DNA from: Parasponia andersonii
Taxonomy: Eukaryota > Streptophyta > Magnoliopsida > Rosales > Cannabaceae
Length of the DNA: 64,000 nucleotides
Direction of reading: 5' to 3'
Assembly (NCBI GenBank): GCA_002914805.1
Contig: JXTB01000163.1
Coordinates: 539,599-603,598 of the forward strand
The position numbers were made by a program, and so were the translations under genes. Below, piece by piece: positions 36,721 to 48,324 of the stretch. Below the pieces are notes generated by a model. The model was given only the letters and a program-made list of their open reading frames with translations. It was not told where the DNA came from and made no database searches. Position 1 is the first letter of the stretch. Every line of letters starts with the position of its first letter.

Positions 36721-38640
36721 AAAAAAAAAAGACGACTTATTTATTGAAATACTACCCTATTTTCTAGCTCCTAAGATATTTAGAAAAATGCTCTGAAAAG
36801 TTGTACTGAATTTTTTATTATTTTTGAAAGGCTATATATTTTGTAATATTGTTTGAAAAATATGAATAAGTGTCCAAAGCTTAAAAAAAGAGAATAATAA
36901 ATATACAGTGGGTTTGATATTTTTTTTTTCCAATTTACGTACTATTTTTTAAAAAAAACACCACTTTAATTTTTTATTTATAAAAATACCATTTGAAAAT
37001 ATTTACTAGTTTCTAGTGTCTGAAAACTAGTTAACGGTTACGAGTTATAAATACATTTAGTTATTAGTAACCCGTGCTCAAAAACTGATTACAGCTTACA
37101 AGTTATTATTTAAAAAAATAGCATTTTTCTAAGAATTTTTTTTAAAAATGGTATTGTTCTAAAAAATACGGTACCGGATCTAAAAAAATTGAGCCAACCA
37201 TATATTTCTAATTTTTTTCGAAAAATGTGGCCTAATATTCACTGAAAAAATAAGGGAAAATTTGATTTGATTTTATGTGATAACCTTTTTAAAAAAACTA
37301 AAATTCAAAATTCAAAAGTTTCAGATTTAAAAATTGTTTGAAAAAAGTTCAAATTTATTTAGAAAAATACTACTTTAAAAAATATCTAAAAAAATACCAC
37401 TTTTTAACTAATTGATGAGATACTTTAGCTAATAAGTCAAGTTATTTGAGGTAACTAGACTAAATACTATATTTTGATTGGTTATCCCAAGTACTCAAAT
37501 GGTTACCTCGAAACTATTAAAAAGTACTAATTTTAAAGAATAAGTGATATCTTTATAAATATGAAGAAGTGGTATGTTTCTAAAGAAACTGTTAGAAAAT
37601 TATATTTTTTAGATTTTTCAAATTAATGGGCTTCTTACAAAATTTTAAGCCCAAAGTACTAAAAATTAAAAAAATTTAGATGGACGAATTTTTTGAAAAA
37701 TCTTGAATTGATTTAGAAAGATATTACTTTTTAAAAGTTTTTTTTATAAGAAAAATAATGCTTTTAATGAATAGTTAGGTCAACAAAAAAATTGTATCTT
37801 TTGTCCATATTTTACAAATTTATTTTCCAAAAATTTTGAATCTAGACTTAGTAAATATTATTTTTATTTCCAAGCAGTTAAACCAGTTATAAAAAAATCA
37901 TTTGGACTAACATAAATTGGTAAAATTATAGACACAGTGCAAATTTTTTGAATTTCAAAATGTAAAAGTATTTGTTTTTTGGCAGAAATCAAAACATAGA
38001 ATTAAATTGCAGAAAGATCAAACTTCAAGGTATTTTTTTTTTACAATTAACTCCTTTTAAATAAAAAAGATACCATGGTTTTCTCAAATAAGTGCCAAAT
38101 GAAATTGTCAGTAATACTACACATCTTAACAAATTAAGTATATAAAAAAATAATTTATTATTATGAAATTATATTATTTGTTATAATATTTAATTAATGC
38201 ACATTTTTTTTTTTTTTTTTACCTTACTCGTTACCTTAACACCTAAATGTGTCTCAACAAGAGAGCAAGCAGAGCCTGCGAAGAGCACACAATTTTGAAT
38301 GACTCATAATTAAAGTGAAATTCACTTTCGCCAAAGCTTGTGCCATTTATGTTAGTTCATTGTTGCTAATTGTTAAGGAGGGAGGACTCACGGAAAGCCT
38401 TTTTTGAGGGGAAAAAAATGAAATAAGGAAAGAAAAGAGTAGACATTTTCTGAAAATAAGTGTGCAATCAGATATCCTCTCTTTATTTCCACTTTTTAAG
38501 GCAGAAGAGAACGAACCCAACCCAGCTTGAATGTTTTATGAAAATCTCTAATGGATTTGGGCATGTAGTTCAAGCCCAATCTAGCTTACACTATTTTACA
38601 ACTTATGAACAAGCCTAACTAGAGAAAAGAACGTGGATAA
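36721..38640. other. AT-rich intergenic DNA
   Basis: No gene is seen. It carries many TTTCTAAA / AAAATxxxACTTTTTA words of the same style as elsewhere in the window. Confidence 0.4.
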
Positions 38641-39860
38641 GACTTATTCGGCTCCTAATTGATATTTTTAGGACTTGCAAGTATTTTAGACTTGGATAGG
38701 ACCAGCTTTTTAACTTTTGTGAGACTTGATGGAGAGAGAAATGAAAATATTCTAAAGTTATTATTCTTATTATTTCTTTCTTCTCTTTTCATTACATTAT
38801 TTCTTCCATTGTTGCTGTGTTCTTTCTTTCTTCTTCTCTTTTTATTTTTCCTCCAAATCAAAGCTTTAAGAAATTAGAGAAAAGATCGAAGCTTGTTCGT
38901 TGTATATAGGAGAGTTTTGGCATTTGAAGGTAAGGTAAATTATGTATTTTATTTAATAAAAACTTTGATATTGTTTAATATTGACTCATCAATGTTTTGA
39001 AATAGGTCCATAATAGTGATCTAGAAATTTTGTTGAAATATTTGTGTTTTTTTGTTGAACTATTTATTTTCTTTGTAATGGTAATCTAGATGTCACAAAT
39101 CAAGTAGTTTATGACCTCAGGGCAAGAACTACTTGACGCCAAGTCAAGTACTAGTCAAGTTGTACTTGATTTGGAGTCAAGAACTACTTGATCTAAGGTA
39201 AGAATTACTTGACCTAAAACAGAAATCAACAAAAGTACAAATGAAGACTTAGATAGGTGATTTTCGCATCCTTCATTGGCAATGGGGACTTAAATGACTC
39301 TTCTTCTTCGGCAATAGAGATATAGATGACGTCGTTCTCGCCTTTCTCATCTACATCATGGCTAAAGATTTTGTATATTCTTTTTTATCTTCGACTGACC
39401 TGGTTTTTGCTATTCTAAGACTTTCTTTGTTCTTTTAGATGAGAAGAATGAATCAAAGAATTTAAATACAGATTTGAGTGAACTATTTTTGAGCCTAATG
39501 ATAGTTTTTGACGATTTTCATAGTCATACTTAATAACAAATAAACTATAGTCCCAACTAAAAAATGAAAAAAATAAATATTAAATTAAATCAACCAAATG
39601 AACTGATCAAAAGACAATATATCAACTTATAAATATTAAATTAATTCATAGTCAACTTATAACTTAACCTAAGGTCAAGTACAACTTGACTCCCTATCAG
39701 ATAAATGATTCGTGATATTATGTAATTAAAAATTTACAATAAAATAGTACTTGATCTTGGGTCAAATGGGTCTTGACCTTTGCTGAGATCAATTAGTCAA
39801 GTGGATTTTAACTTGCTGAGATAAAGTAGAGAGAAATGGATTTTACAGAAAAATATATGG
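38641..39860. repeat. Region with clustered CTTGAC/GTCAAG words
   Basis: Between 39090 and 39830, ACTTGAC, GTCAAGTA and related words (ACTACTTGATCTAAGG, AAGTCAAGTACTAGTCAAG) recur on both strands many times. A T-rich frame at 38659-38877 has no recognisable protein. The style resembles the CTAGAC block at the left end of the window, though the core word differs. Confidence 0.45.
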
Positions 39861-41904
39861 AGTGAGTTATATCAAATCCGAGGTGAAGCTCTGTTGACTA
39901 TCAGGTTATATGTAGAGGTAGGATAGAGTATTTGAGACTTTTAGTTCTTGTATGCTCCACTTTTTAGTTTTAAAAAATTTATTAAAAAAGGTAGTCTAAA
40001 ATATATCCAATAGGGGGAAAGAGTCCTATCCGTGTCTTTTTTTGTCGGGAAGGAGTTTTTTCTATGTCCTTTTCTTGCTTGATTATGATGTTGGATTGGC
40101 TTGATTCGTTATAGCAGTTGGGTGGGTATATAGGCCCAGATGATCATAAGTCAAGTACGATGGTTTTAACTTCACTCATGAAAAACCTAAAAAATGGGTT
40201 AAGACTTAATTACCCAAACACTATTTTTAAAGAAACATGAATATTCAAAGTTACCAACCCTTTATTATGATGGCATTTTAAAGACTCGTAATAAAAGTTA
40301 TGAAGGCTCATGAAAAAAGTCACAAAGGAAGATCTACAGATCATATATTAAGAATTTATGACATATATTCATTTTTTTTAAAAATGGTTATTATTAAATG
40401 ACTATATTTACTAATTTATAACGTAATGATCATTTATTTTTAGATAAATGTTCATTTGTTACTTTGGAGGTTTTATATTTTTTATTTTCGCCCCTTTTTA
40501 GTGTCCTTTACAACTATTAATAATAAATCACAATTAAGTAGAACATTTATTTTTTTTTCTTATTTAATTAGTATATTTTCATATATATCACGTTGTAATC
40601 TTAATTTTTGGTAGATATCTTTTTAGTTGTGGTATATCTTTTTATGAGATTGGTAAATCAGGTTTTTATGAAAAAACTTATGTATTTGAAAATTCAAGCT
40701 TAAAGTTTGATAGGTATCTTTCTAGCCATAGTATATTCATTTATAAGCTTAGTATATTTAACTCCGAAAATAGTACATTGCAATCATAAAATTGGAATAT
40801 ATGAAAATATACTATGTACATAAATGGATATACCGAAAAAAAAACAAATGTACTACAAAAATGTGATTTTCTGTTAATTACCACAAAGTTATTTTTTGAA
40901 ATTCTATGAACTCATAAACATTAAAACATAGTTTAAAAACTTTTTTACTAACAATTGAATATTAACTCATAGGAAATTATGAGTTTTAATAAGAGTAATA
41001 GTGAGTTTTGAAAATATACTGAGAAAACAAATGTACCATTTAAGGGTGATATTTTTTTAATGGCTCTAATGTTCATTTGCTAATAAAAAAGAGTTTAAAA
41101 ATCTCTTAATTAAAAAATAAGCATTAATTTATAGGAAATTATGAGTTTTAATGAGAATAATGGTTAATAACACAATAAATGGTATTATATTTCATGAACT
41201 CATAAACTTTACAACATAATTTAAAAAGTCTCAACTAACAAATGGATATTAACTTTAAAAAAAGTTTCAATAAGGGTGATTTCAGTATTTAATTTGAATT
41301 ATCGTCTAATTGAGTCATTTGGCTATAGGTTTTGAGTTGGGTATATTTGTAGATTTTTGGGTTTAAAAAGAGGCATATATCTATTCAACCTGAGAAGATT
41401 ATATTTACGACTGGCTCTCAAATGGTCAATACGGAAAAATAAGAGGAAATTTGATAATTTTATATGGTAAAATTTCAAAAATAAAATAAAAAATTTCAGA
41501 TTTAATTTTTTTTTTGAAAAATCTTAGATTTATTTAGAAAAATATCACTTTTTACAAATTGATAAAGTATTTGAGATAATTTGTAAAATTATTTGAATTA
41601 ATGAGTCTGATTCCTTCAAATAAATCGGTTGGTTATCTCAAAAAAATTTTAAGGTTACCAATTTTGAAGATAAAGTGATATTATTCTAAATAGTTTTGAA
41701 AAATGTAATTTTTTTAAATAAACTTTTGAAAAGTAATATATTTTTAAATAAAGTTTAGCTCATCGGAATTTTTCAATTTTTCAGATTTTGGACTTGGTTT
41801 TTTCTAGCCTGAAAAATAATGGTAAAATATTCCTTTGGTAGTTTGACCCAGATTATTCCTACCTAGGTTGAAATCTCTTGCGTTGGGTTTACTTAATAAA
41901 GAAG
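39861..41904. other. AT-rich intergenic DNA
   Basis: No gene. Repeated blocks like TCATAGGAAATTATGAGTTTTAATxAGAxTAATxG occur near 40966-41010 and 41130-41165, with further weak copies, indicating an old local duplication. Confidence 0.4.
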
Positions 41905-42066
41905 CCAACGGGAGCTAACTCAGTTAGTCTAAGATTTGAGGGATGTATGTGTAAGTTTGGAGAGGTCAGGGTCTAAACTTTGGTATAGTGTATAGGTGTT
42001 ATTTTCTTTTAAATTTATAGTAAGTGGTGGTCATTAGTTAAGCCCCATTTTTTTAAAAAAAAAAAT
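41905..42066 (+). mobile_element. SINE-like element, copy 2
   Basis: Begins GGAGCTAACTCAGTTAGTCTAAG, which resembles a tRNA A box, and has GGTCAGGGTCTAAACTTTGG at the B-box position. It continues TATTTTCTTTTAAATTTATAGTAAG and ends in a T/A-rich tail. It matches 31150-31330 along its length. Confidence 0.45.
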
Positions 42067-42383
42067 AAAGAAAAAAGATTAGCAAAGCAAATTAATGACT
42101 TTTTTTTTGGACGATCCTAAACACACTTCTGATTCTAGAAATAAACTGCACATTAACATACTTTAGTATGTATATTTTGTTTTCCAATATAAAATTGGGG
42201 GAACCTTAATTATGCCTTTTTTTTTCTTTTTCCTTTTTTGGTATTGTTGAGTGGAGAACAAACACATCGAGTTTACAAACTTGATTAATTAACTTTCCTA
42301 AAGAACTATGCACACGATTGCTAACCGTACGTAAAAAAAATACTAAAAAAAGATTTCAAATAAAAAAATCACTAATTATATAT
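42067..42383. other. Intergenic DNA
   Basis: No gene or clear repeat seen. Confidence 0.4.
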
Positions 42384-42591
42384 AGGTTCCAATTCAATAT
42401 TTATTTTACTTTTTACTTATATTTATGTGTATTTTTTTTTAATTTTTGGATTGTTATCTAATAATTATCATAATTTGAATAGTTAGAAAAAAATAATAAA
42501 AATAAATATTTATTATTTAATATAAAAATGCGTGATGGGTGATGAAACAAAACAATGGATAATTAAAAAAAATCCTTTTGACATTGGTGTC
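42384..42591 (-). mobile_element. Micron-like MITE, strongly diverged copy
   Basis: GGTTCCAATTCAATATTTAT at the left, TTTGGATTGTTATCTAATAATTA in the middle and GACATTGGTGTC at the right follow the family's order. Similarity is low. (TA)n-type sequence lies on both sides. Confidence 0.45.
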
Positions 42592-43139
42592 TGTATATAT
42601 ATAAGTACACACATAATATATACATGATGCAAATCATCACTCGGCAATTAGTATTCCAATCACTAATATTTGGACTAAGATACTTCATTAGTGCTTTGTG
42701 ATCCACTAATTAACGGGTTAGTGAAATTCTCCATGAAATGAGAAATTAGAATTATAGCTTTAAGTTTTAAATTAATTAATATGGTTTGGTGCAAATAAGA
42801 ACAAAAGAATTTAAGTTAGATCCAAATGAGAACAAAAGAGATCGTCGATTTCTTTTCTTTTCCTTTCTTTTACTTTCATGCAAAAAAGAACCAAGCTAAT
42901 TTATCAACTTAATCATTTTAACTGATTTAATTAAATTTATTAATGGGACTTTGGAATTCATAATTTAATCAAAATTTGTCACGTTAATTTCGACAACGAT
43001 CCATTTTACAAAATGGTAATGGGAGATGATCACGTGTCATAATAGTAACTTGGTCATCCATTCTGTCCACAACTTAGGGTTCCGAACACATTTTTATCAA
43101 TTTTTATAGGGATTGAAAAAAACCCAGCTTATAGCGCGC

Positions 43140-43187
<48 letters not shown>
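42592..43187. other. AT-rich intergenic DNA ending in a long (TA)n
   Basis: No gene. A (TA)n run of about 45 bp occupies 43144-43187, directly at the edge of the next MITE. Confidence 0.5.
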
Positions 43188-43189
<2 letters not shown>

Positions 43190-43411
43190 CTAATTCAATA
43201 GGTATTTTTTTTCTTTATTTATGGGTAGGTATTTTTTTTTAGCCATTAGATCACCATTGGTTATAATGAAGTGCATGAAAAGACGTGCATTATTAATGTT
43301 CTTTTTCTCTCTTATTTTTTACAATAAAAAAATGTGCATGCTAAATTTTCATTGGCCAAATTGATACTTATGCATAGGTAAAAAAAAAAAAATACTTACT
43401 GGATTGGTGCC
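43188..43411 (-). mobile_element. Micron-like MITE copy 5
   Basis: TTGCTAATTCAATAGGTA to TTACTGGATTGGTGCC, with (TA)n of about 45 bp on the left and about 16 bp on the right. A small internal deletion lies around the TCACCATTGGTTATAATG region. Confidence 0.88.
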
Positions 43412-43427
43412 TATATATATATATATA

Positions 43428-43582
43428 TACACACGGTCGGATATAATTTTTTTTTGACAGAACCTAGTCCGTTATAATTTGACCAACACAAATCATGTTT
43501 ATTTAATACTATATTGGTTAAATGTGATATATGTTGGCCAAAATTAAACTAGATCATTTCCATTAAAAGGACTATGACCTAT
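43428..43582. mobile_element. Short foldback family III, copy 1
   Basis: About 150 bp with an imperfect palindrome: AACCTAGTCCGTTATAATTTGACC at the left, ACAAATCATGTTTATTTAAT in the middle, AAACTAGATCATTTCCATTAAAAGGAC at the right. Related copies lie at 47362-47512 and 53911-54044. Confidence 0.5.
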
Positions 43583-43773
43583 ATATATATAGTTATTTTA
43601 AAGTATTCAACAGCACATCAATGGGATTCTTTATCATCCATGATAATGACAATCACATATTATTCTCACTATATTGGAAAGTAAAATCCAGAAATAATAA
43701 GAAAGTTGGAAGCAACAAATGAAGAACAAATTGTAAGGATTAGCTAGAAGCAGAGTACTGACAAAGATTTTCT

Positions 43774-43871
43774 AGGCATAGACTAGTGACTTATAGCCTT
43801 ATATTTTTATTAATGTTGAAGTAGGCCTAGACTAGTGACTTATAGCCTTATATTTTTATTAATGTTGAAGT
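43774..43871. repeat. Tandem duplication, 49 bp unit
   Basis: AGGC(A/C)TAGACTAGTGACTTATAGCC...GTTGAAGT occurs twice in direct tandem, with one difference near the start. It is a recent event. Confidence 0.88.
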
Positions 43872-44143
43872 AGTTTTTGTTGCCTCATGATTAATGGTCT
43901 TAATTGATATCAAGATGTCCAACATGCTGTATATTGGGGGTGTGAAAGCAACTAAAATCCTAGTGAGAATGCGACTACGCAATTTTCAGTTTGTTACAAT
44001 TATATATGTTCCAAGGAGGATAATAATTTGAAATTCCCATTAAAGATCTTACTAGACACTCGTTGTGCTGGACTTAGAGTAATTACTAACAAGCTATGTA
44101 TGTATAATTGGCAAATTCACTAGTATATATATATATATATATA

Positions 44144-44387
44144 GGGCACCAATCCAGTAGGTATTTTTTTTTTTTTACCTATACATAGGTATCAATTTGG
44201 CCAATGAAAATTTAGCATATATATTTTTTTATTATAAAAAGTAAGAGAGAGAAAGAGCATTAATGATGCACGTTTTTTTATGCACTTCATTATAGCCATT
44301 GGATCACCATTAGATGATGATCCAACGGCTAAAAAAAAAATACCTATCCATAAATAAAGAAAAAAATTACCTATTGGATTGGCAACC
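44144..44387 (+). mobile_element. Micron-like MITE copy 6, full length
   Basis: 244 bp from GGGCACCAATCCAGTAGGTA to ACCTATTGGATTGGCAACC, with (TA)n on both sides. This is the clearest example of the plus orientation. Confidence 0.92.
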
Positions 44388-44411
44388 ATATATATATATA
44401 TATATATATAT

Positions 44412-44484
44412 GGGCACCAATCCAGTAGGTATTTTTTTTTTTACCTATGGGTAGGTATCAATTTGGCCAATGAAAATTTAACAT
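44412..44484 (+). mobile_element. Micron-like MITE copy 7, left end only
   Basis: Starts GGGCACCAATCCAGTAGG and breaks off after AATTTAACAT at the ambiguous base 44485, six bases before another copy starts. It is either a nested or truncated insertion or a mis-assembly. Confidence 0.75.
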
Positions 44485-44490
44485 NTATAT

Positions 44491-44711
44491 GGGCACCAAT
44501 CCGGTATTTTTTTTAACCTATGTATAGGTATCAATTTGGCTAATGAAAATTTAGCATGCATATTTTTTTATTGTAAAAAGTAAGAGAGAGAAAGAGCATT
44601 AATGATGCACGTCTTTTCATGCACTTCATTATAGTCATTGGATCACCATTGACTAAAAAAAAAATACATACCCATAGGTAAAGAAAAAAAATACCTATTG
44701 GATTTGCAACC
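44491..44711 (+). mobile_element. Micron-like MITE copy 8
   Basis: GGGCACCAATCCGGTATT to TACCTATTGGATTTGCAACC, with a short deletion beside TCACCATTGACTAAAA. A TA run follows at the right. Confidence 0.88.
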
Positions 44712-44881
44712 TATATATATATATAAAATATAAAACAAGACATTTTTCTTTCTCAAATAAAGATGTAATTCGAACTTAGGATCCTAACAATGAGATTAAT
44801 TGAATATATGATTTCTAGCTAAACAATCCCATGCTCATGAGTTGTGACCACAAACATAAAAAAATATATATATTTATTTAT

Positions 44882-45121
44882 GGGTACCAATCTAGTAAGT
44901 ATTTTTTTTTTACCTATATATAGGTTATAGATATTATTTTGATCAATGAAAATTTACTATGCATATTTTTTTATAGTAAAAATATGAGAAAAAATAACAT
45001 TAATGATGTATATTTTTTTATTCACTTCATTATAACGGTTGAATCACCTTTAAATGATGATCTAACGGCTAAAAAAAAAATACTTACACATAAATAAAAA
45101 AAACCTACTAGATCGACAACC
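44882..45121 (+). mobile_element. Micron-like MITE copy 9, diverged
   Basis: GGGTACCAATCTAGTAAGTA to AACCTACTAGATCGACAACC, with all internal landmarks recognisable but mutated. TA-rich sequence flanks both ends. Confidence 0.82.
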
Positions 45122-45878
45122 TTTATATATATAGCCCCGGTACTAATAATAACAATCAATAATAGTAATTTACTAGCATGTCTAAATTTAATCATTTCAG
45201 TAAAACATCCGATTCAAGTGTTCCGATAATTAGTTTTAAATAAGTAGAGTTTATGTTGACAAGGTTAGTATGTCGTGTGCATATATATATAAATATAAAT
45301 ATATATATGTATATATATATATATAAATTGAATGTATTGACGAGGTTATTATAGGATAAGAGGGTTGGCTAGTTTTGCAAATCTAATATACAAGTTTTTT
45401 TTTTGGGTAAAAAGAAAAATCTTGAAATATACATAGGTCCATACATAATCGTATTCATAACATAATTTTTTTAAAACATATCCTAGTAAATTTTATGCGA
45501 GAGACGAGGTTGATAAGTGCTTATATTCCTACCTAAAGTTAAACGTGAAAAGTACTATTCCAAATAGACCTTATTTAACTTCACATATAATTTTTACTAT
45601 CAAATACTTTTAATTAGAAACCTAATATGTTTGTTAGAATATGGGGATATCTATTAACTTTAATGCCGATGTATATGGGGACGAAGATCAAGCATAACCT
45701 GGCAAACAAAGAGACAGATACAATCATACAAATGACAAGGTAAGTGTCCCTTTGACAAGTCTTCATATGCATGAACTTTTTTAGCACTCAATCAAGGGGA
45801 AAGAAAAAAATAATCTTTCATGGACTTTCAGTTTCTGTTTCTCCTCTTTATTTTATAGTTGGGCTGGATATATATATA
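45122..45878. other. AT-rich intergenic DNA
   Basis: No gene. It contains (TA)n runs at 45280-45325. Confidence 0.4.
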
Positions 45879-46121
45879 GGTTGCCAATCCAATAGGTATT
45901 TTTTTTCTTTACCTATGGATAGGTATTTCTTTTTTAGCCGTTGGATTGCCATCTAATGATGATCTAATGGCTATAATGAAGTATATGAAAAGACGTGCAT
46001 CATTAATACTTTTTCTCTCTCTTATTTTTTACAATAAAAAAATATATATGCTAAATTTTCATTGGTCAAATTGATACCTATACATAGGTAAAAAAAAAAA
46101 ATACATACTGGATTGGTGCCC
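45879..46121 (-). mobile_element. Micron-like MITE copy 10, full length
   Basis: 243 bp from GGTTGCCAATCCAATAGGTA to CATACTGGATTGGTGCCC, with TATATATA on the left and about 17 bp of TA on the right. Confidence 0.92.
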
Positions 46122-47361
46122 ATATATATATATATATACAAACACATAAAGCTTTCTTTTTTTGGATTTGTTTTGCCAAACTTGTATGTATGTGGGTAGT
46201 TTTATTAATATCGTATACCTCTTTGGATTCTATGACATTTATCTTTTGTTTTGGATAAATATACATATACACCAATTAATGAGTATGTATATAAGTATCA
46301 AAGCCCCGTATCTAGGGAGGATAGGCGTATACACAAAAAGAATTTATTTATCTGAGTGATCATCACATTCATCAGCCAGACTTGATTAAATAAATGAATT
46401 ACGTGTACCTCTTAGAAGAATTAGAACTTTTATAATAAATCACTAAAATTTTCAGTTCTAATGCCTAAAATTGATATTGTTTTTAATGGAGAACTGATCT
46501 TTTTTTTTTTTTTTGTGCCTTCTTAATCATCCTACACATGAATGTCTTACAAAAATAAGAATGAATGAATGAATTACAGCTATATAACTAATTAAATATG
46601 GTAAATGGGGGATGATAGAGATGTTCAATATAAATAAGAACCTAGCTATCTATATGTATAGAGCTGGCATAGTTCCTATATATGTTAATCTCAAGAAATT
46701 AATTCGCTTCAAATTTTGGTTTGCAGATTCTGTGATGTTTTCATTTCTCTCATTAAAGAACAAATATTTTAAATAAATGAAGTTACGATCTTGTAATTAA
46801 GAAACATTATGATAAGACCTGAATATTATCACAAAATCTATAAATGCTAAGATATATGGATTTTTCTTTTTCTGAATAAAAGGAATCTCATTCCAATCAA
46901 TAAAATATTAATTTAGAGACATTATAATACTAGACAATCGACTAAACAATTAATTCTTATTGATGAACAGGAAGGAAAAAATTATATACAAAATATAAAT
47001 AACTGTAGATAACTCCATAAGGAGCATAAAGAGCTGCACTAGATATACCTTTTTTGCTCATTCAAAATGCTTGTCTAATCGATGTGAAATGAATTTTACA
47101 TAAATATCAATCTTCGACTTAATAAGTTATTTCAAATTTGAATTATATCTGAACAATTGAATCTAGAAGAAAACAATAAAATGATTTCACAAAAATAAAT
47201 AAAATTTATACAAATCTAAAATCAAATGAGAGAAAAACCTCCATAAATATAATTCTACGAGGAAATATCTTCACACATATAGAAAATCCTACCAGAGTGG
47301 GTGAATTATGAGATCTAGAGAGAGAGTGTGTGTGTCAAGATATATATTTTTATATGTATAA
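46122..47361. other. AT-rich intergenic DNA
   Basis: No gene or RNA gene is recognised on either strand. Confidence 0.4.
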
Positions 47362-47512
47362 GGCCCCGTCAAACAAACGTAGTCTCGTTGAAGAGACCAG
47401 TTCTATTCATAATTTGACTAATACAAGTCATGTTTGTCTATAATTAAATATAACTTGTATTTTTCCAAAACATAAACGAAGCTGATCCTATTAAGGAGAC
47501 TACATCCGTGAT
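47362..47512. mobile_element. Short foldback family III, copy 2
   Basis: GAAGAGACCAGTTCTATTCATAATTTGACTAATAC at the left, CAAGTCATGTTTGTCTATAAT in the middle, GATCCTATTAAGGAGACTACATCCGTG at the right; the arms are imperfectly inverted. A TA run follows. Confidence 0.5.
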
Positions 47513-47523
47513 TATATATATAT

Positions 47524-47759
47524 AGCTTCCCAATCCAATAGGTATCTTTTTTTTACATATCTATAAATATTTATATTTAGTCATTGAATCATAATCTAAT
47601 GACTACTATAATTTGAGTGGTTGAGAAAAAAATAATGAAAATAAATAGTCACTTTTTTCTCTTTAACTTTTACTATAAAAAAAATGTACATGATTAATTT
47701 TAATAAAACAAAATAATATTTATAAATAATTAAAAAAATATCTACTAAATTAGTATCCA
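47524..47759 (-). mobile_element. Micron-like MITE copy 11, diverged
   Basis: CTTCCCAATCCAATAGGTAT at the left, then a TCATTGAATCATAATCTAATGACT core, and TCTACTAAATTAGTATCC at the right. TA runs lie on both sides. Confidence 0.7.
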
Positions 47760-48324
47760 TATATATATATATAAATAAAATATTTGATAAATGATAACCA
47801 ATCTTGTACTCATATTTTGATTCCTCATTTCTTAATTTCAGTTTTAAATGTTGGTCACCAAATAAAAGTTGTTGTGTCCTCGAATTCGATATAATCTCCT
47901 TTTTGATTCCATACATCATATTTTCAGTGTCTTATTCATCATCACCCACAAGAGCGATCCATTTGCTTACATTATTCCTAGCCTAGACAAAAGAAAGGAA
48001 CGCGAAAGTGAAAAAGGCCATGAATTATTGGATCATGAATTAATGTTATAAAAGTAAAAATTAATAATGTACACCATGACCAGGTGGTATATGGTGCAGG
48101 CTGATTAGATCACAAAAGTTAAAAGGTAATTCTCATGTGCTAAAATCTAGCTGTGTTTAACTTCTTTCTTATGTTGGAAAGTGAAATATGTTTTGTTAGA
48201 ATGTGCACAACAATTTTTATCGACTCACATAGCAGAGAGCACTAAAACCACGTCAACTTATGTACATATAAACTCTAAAAAGTTCCCACATCAAATACTC
48301 TTAGTAGAAGTGTAAAATAAGTTT
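47760..48324. other. Intergenic DNA
   Basis: No gene is supported. Overlapping short frames at 47804-48051 have no recognisable motif. Confidence 0.4.
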
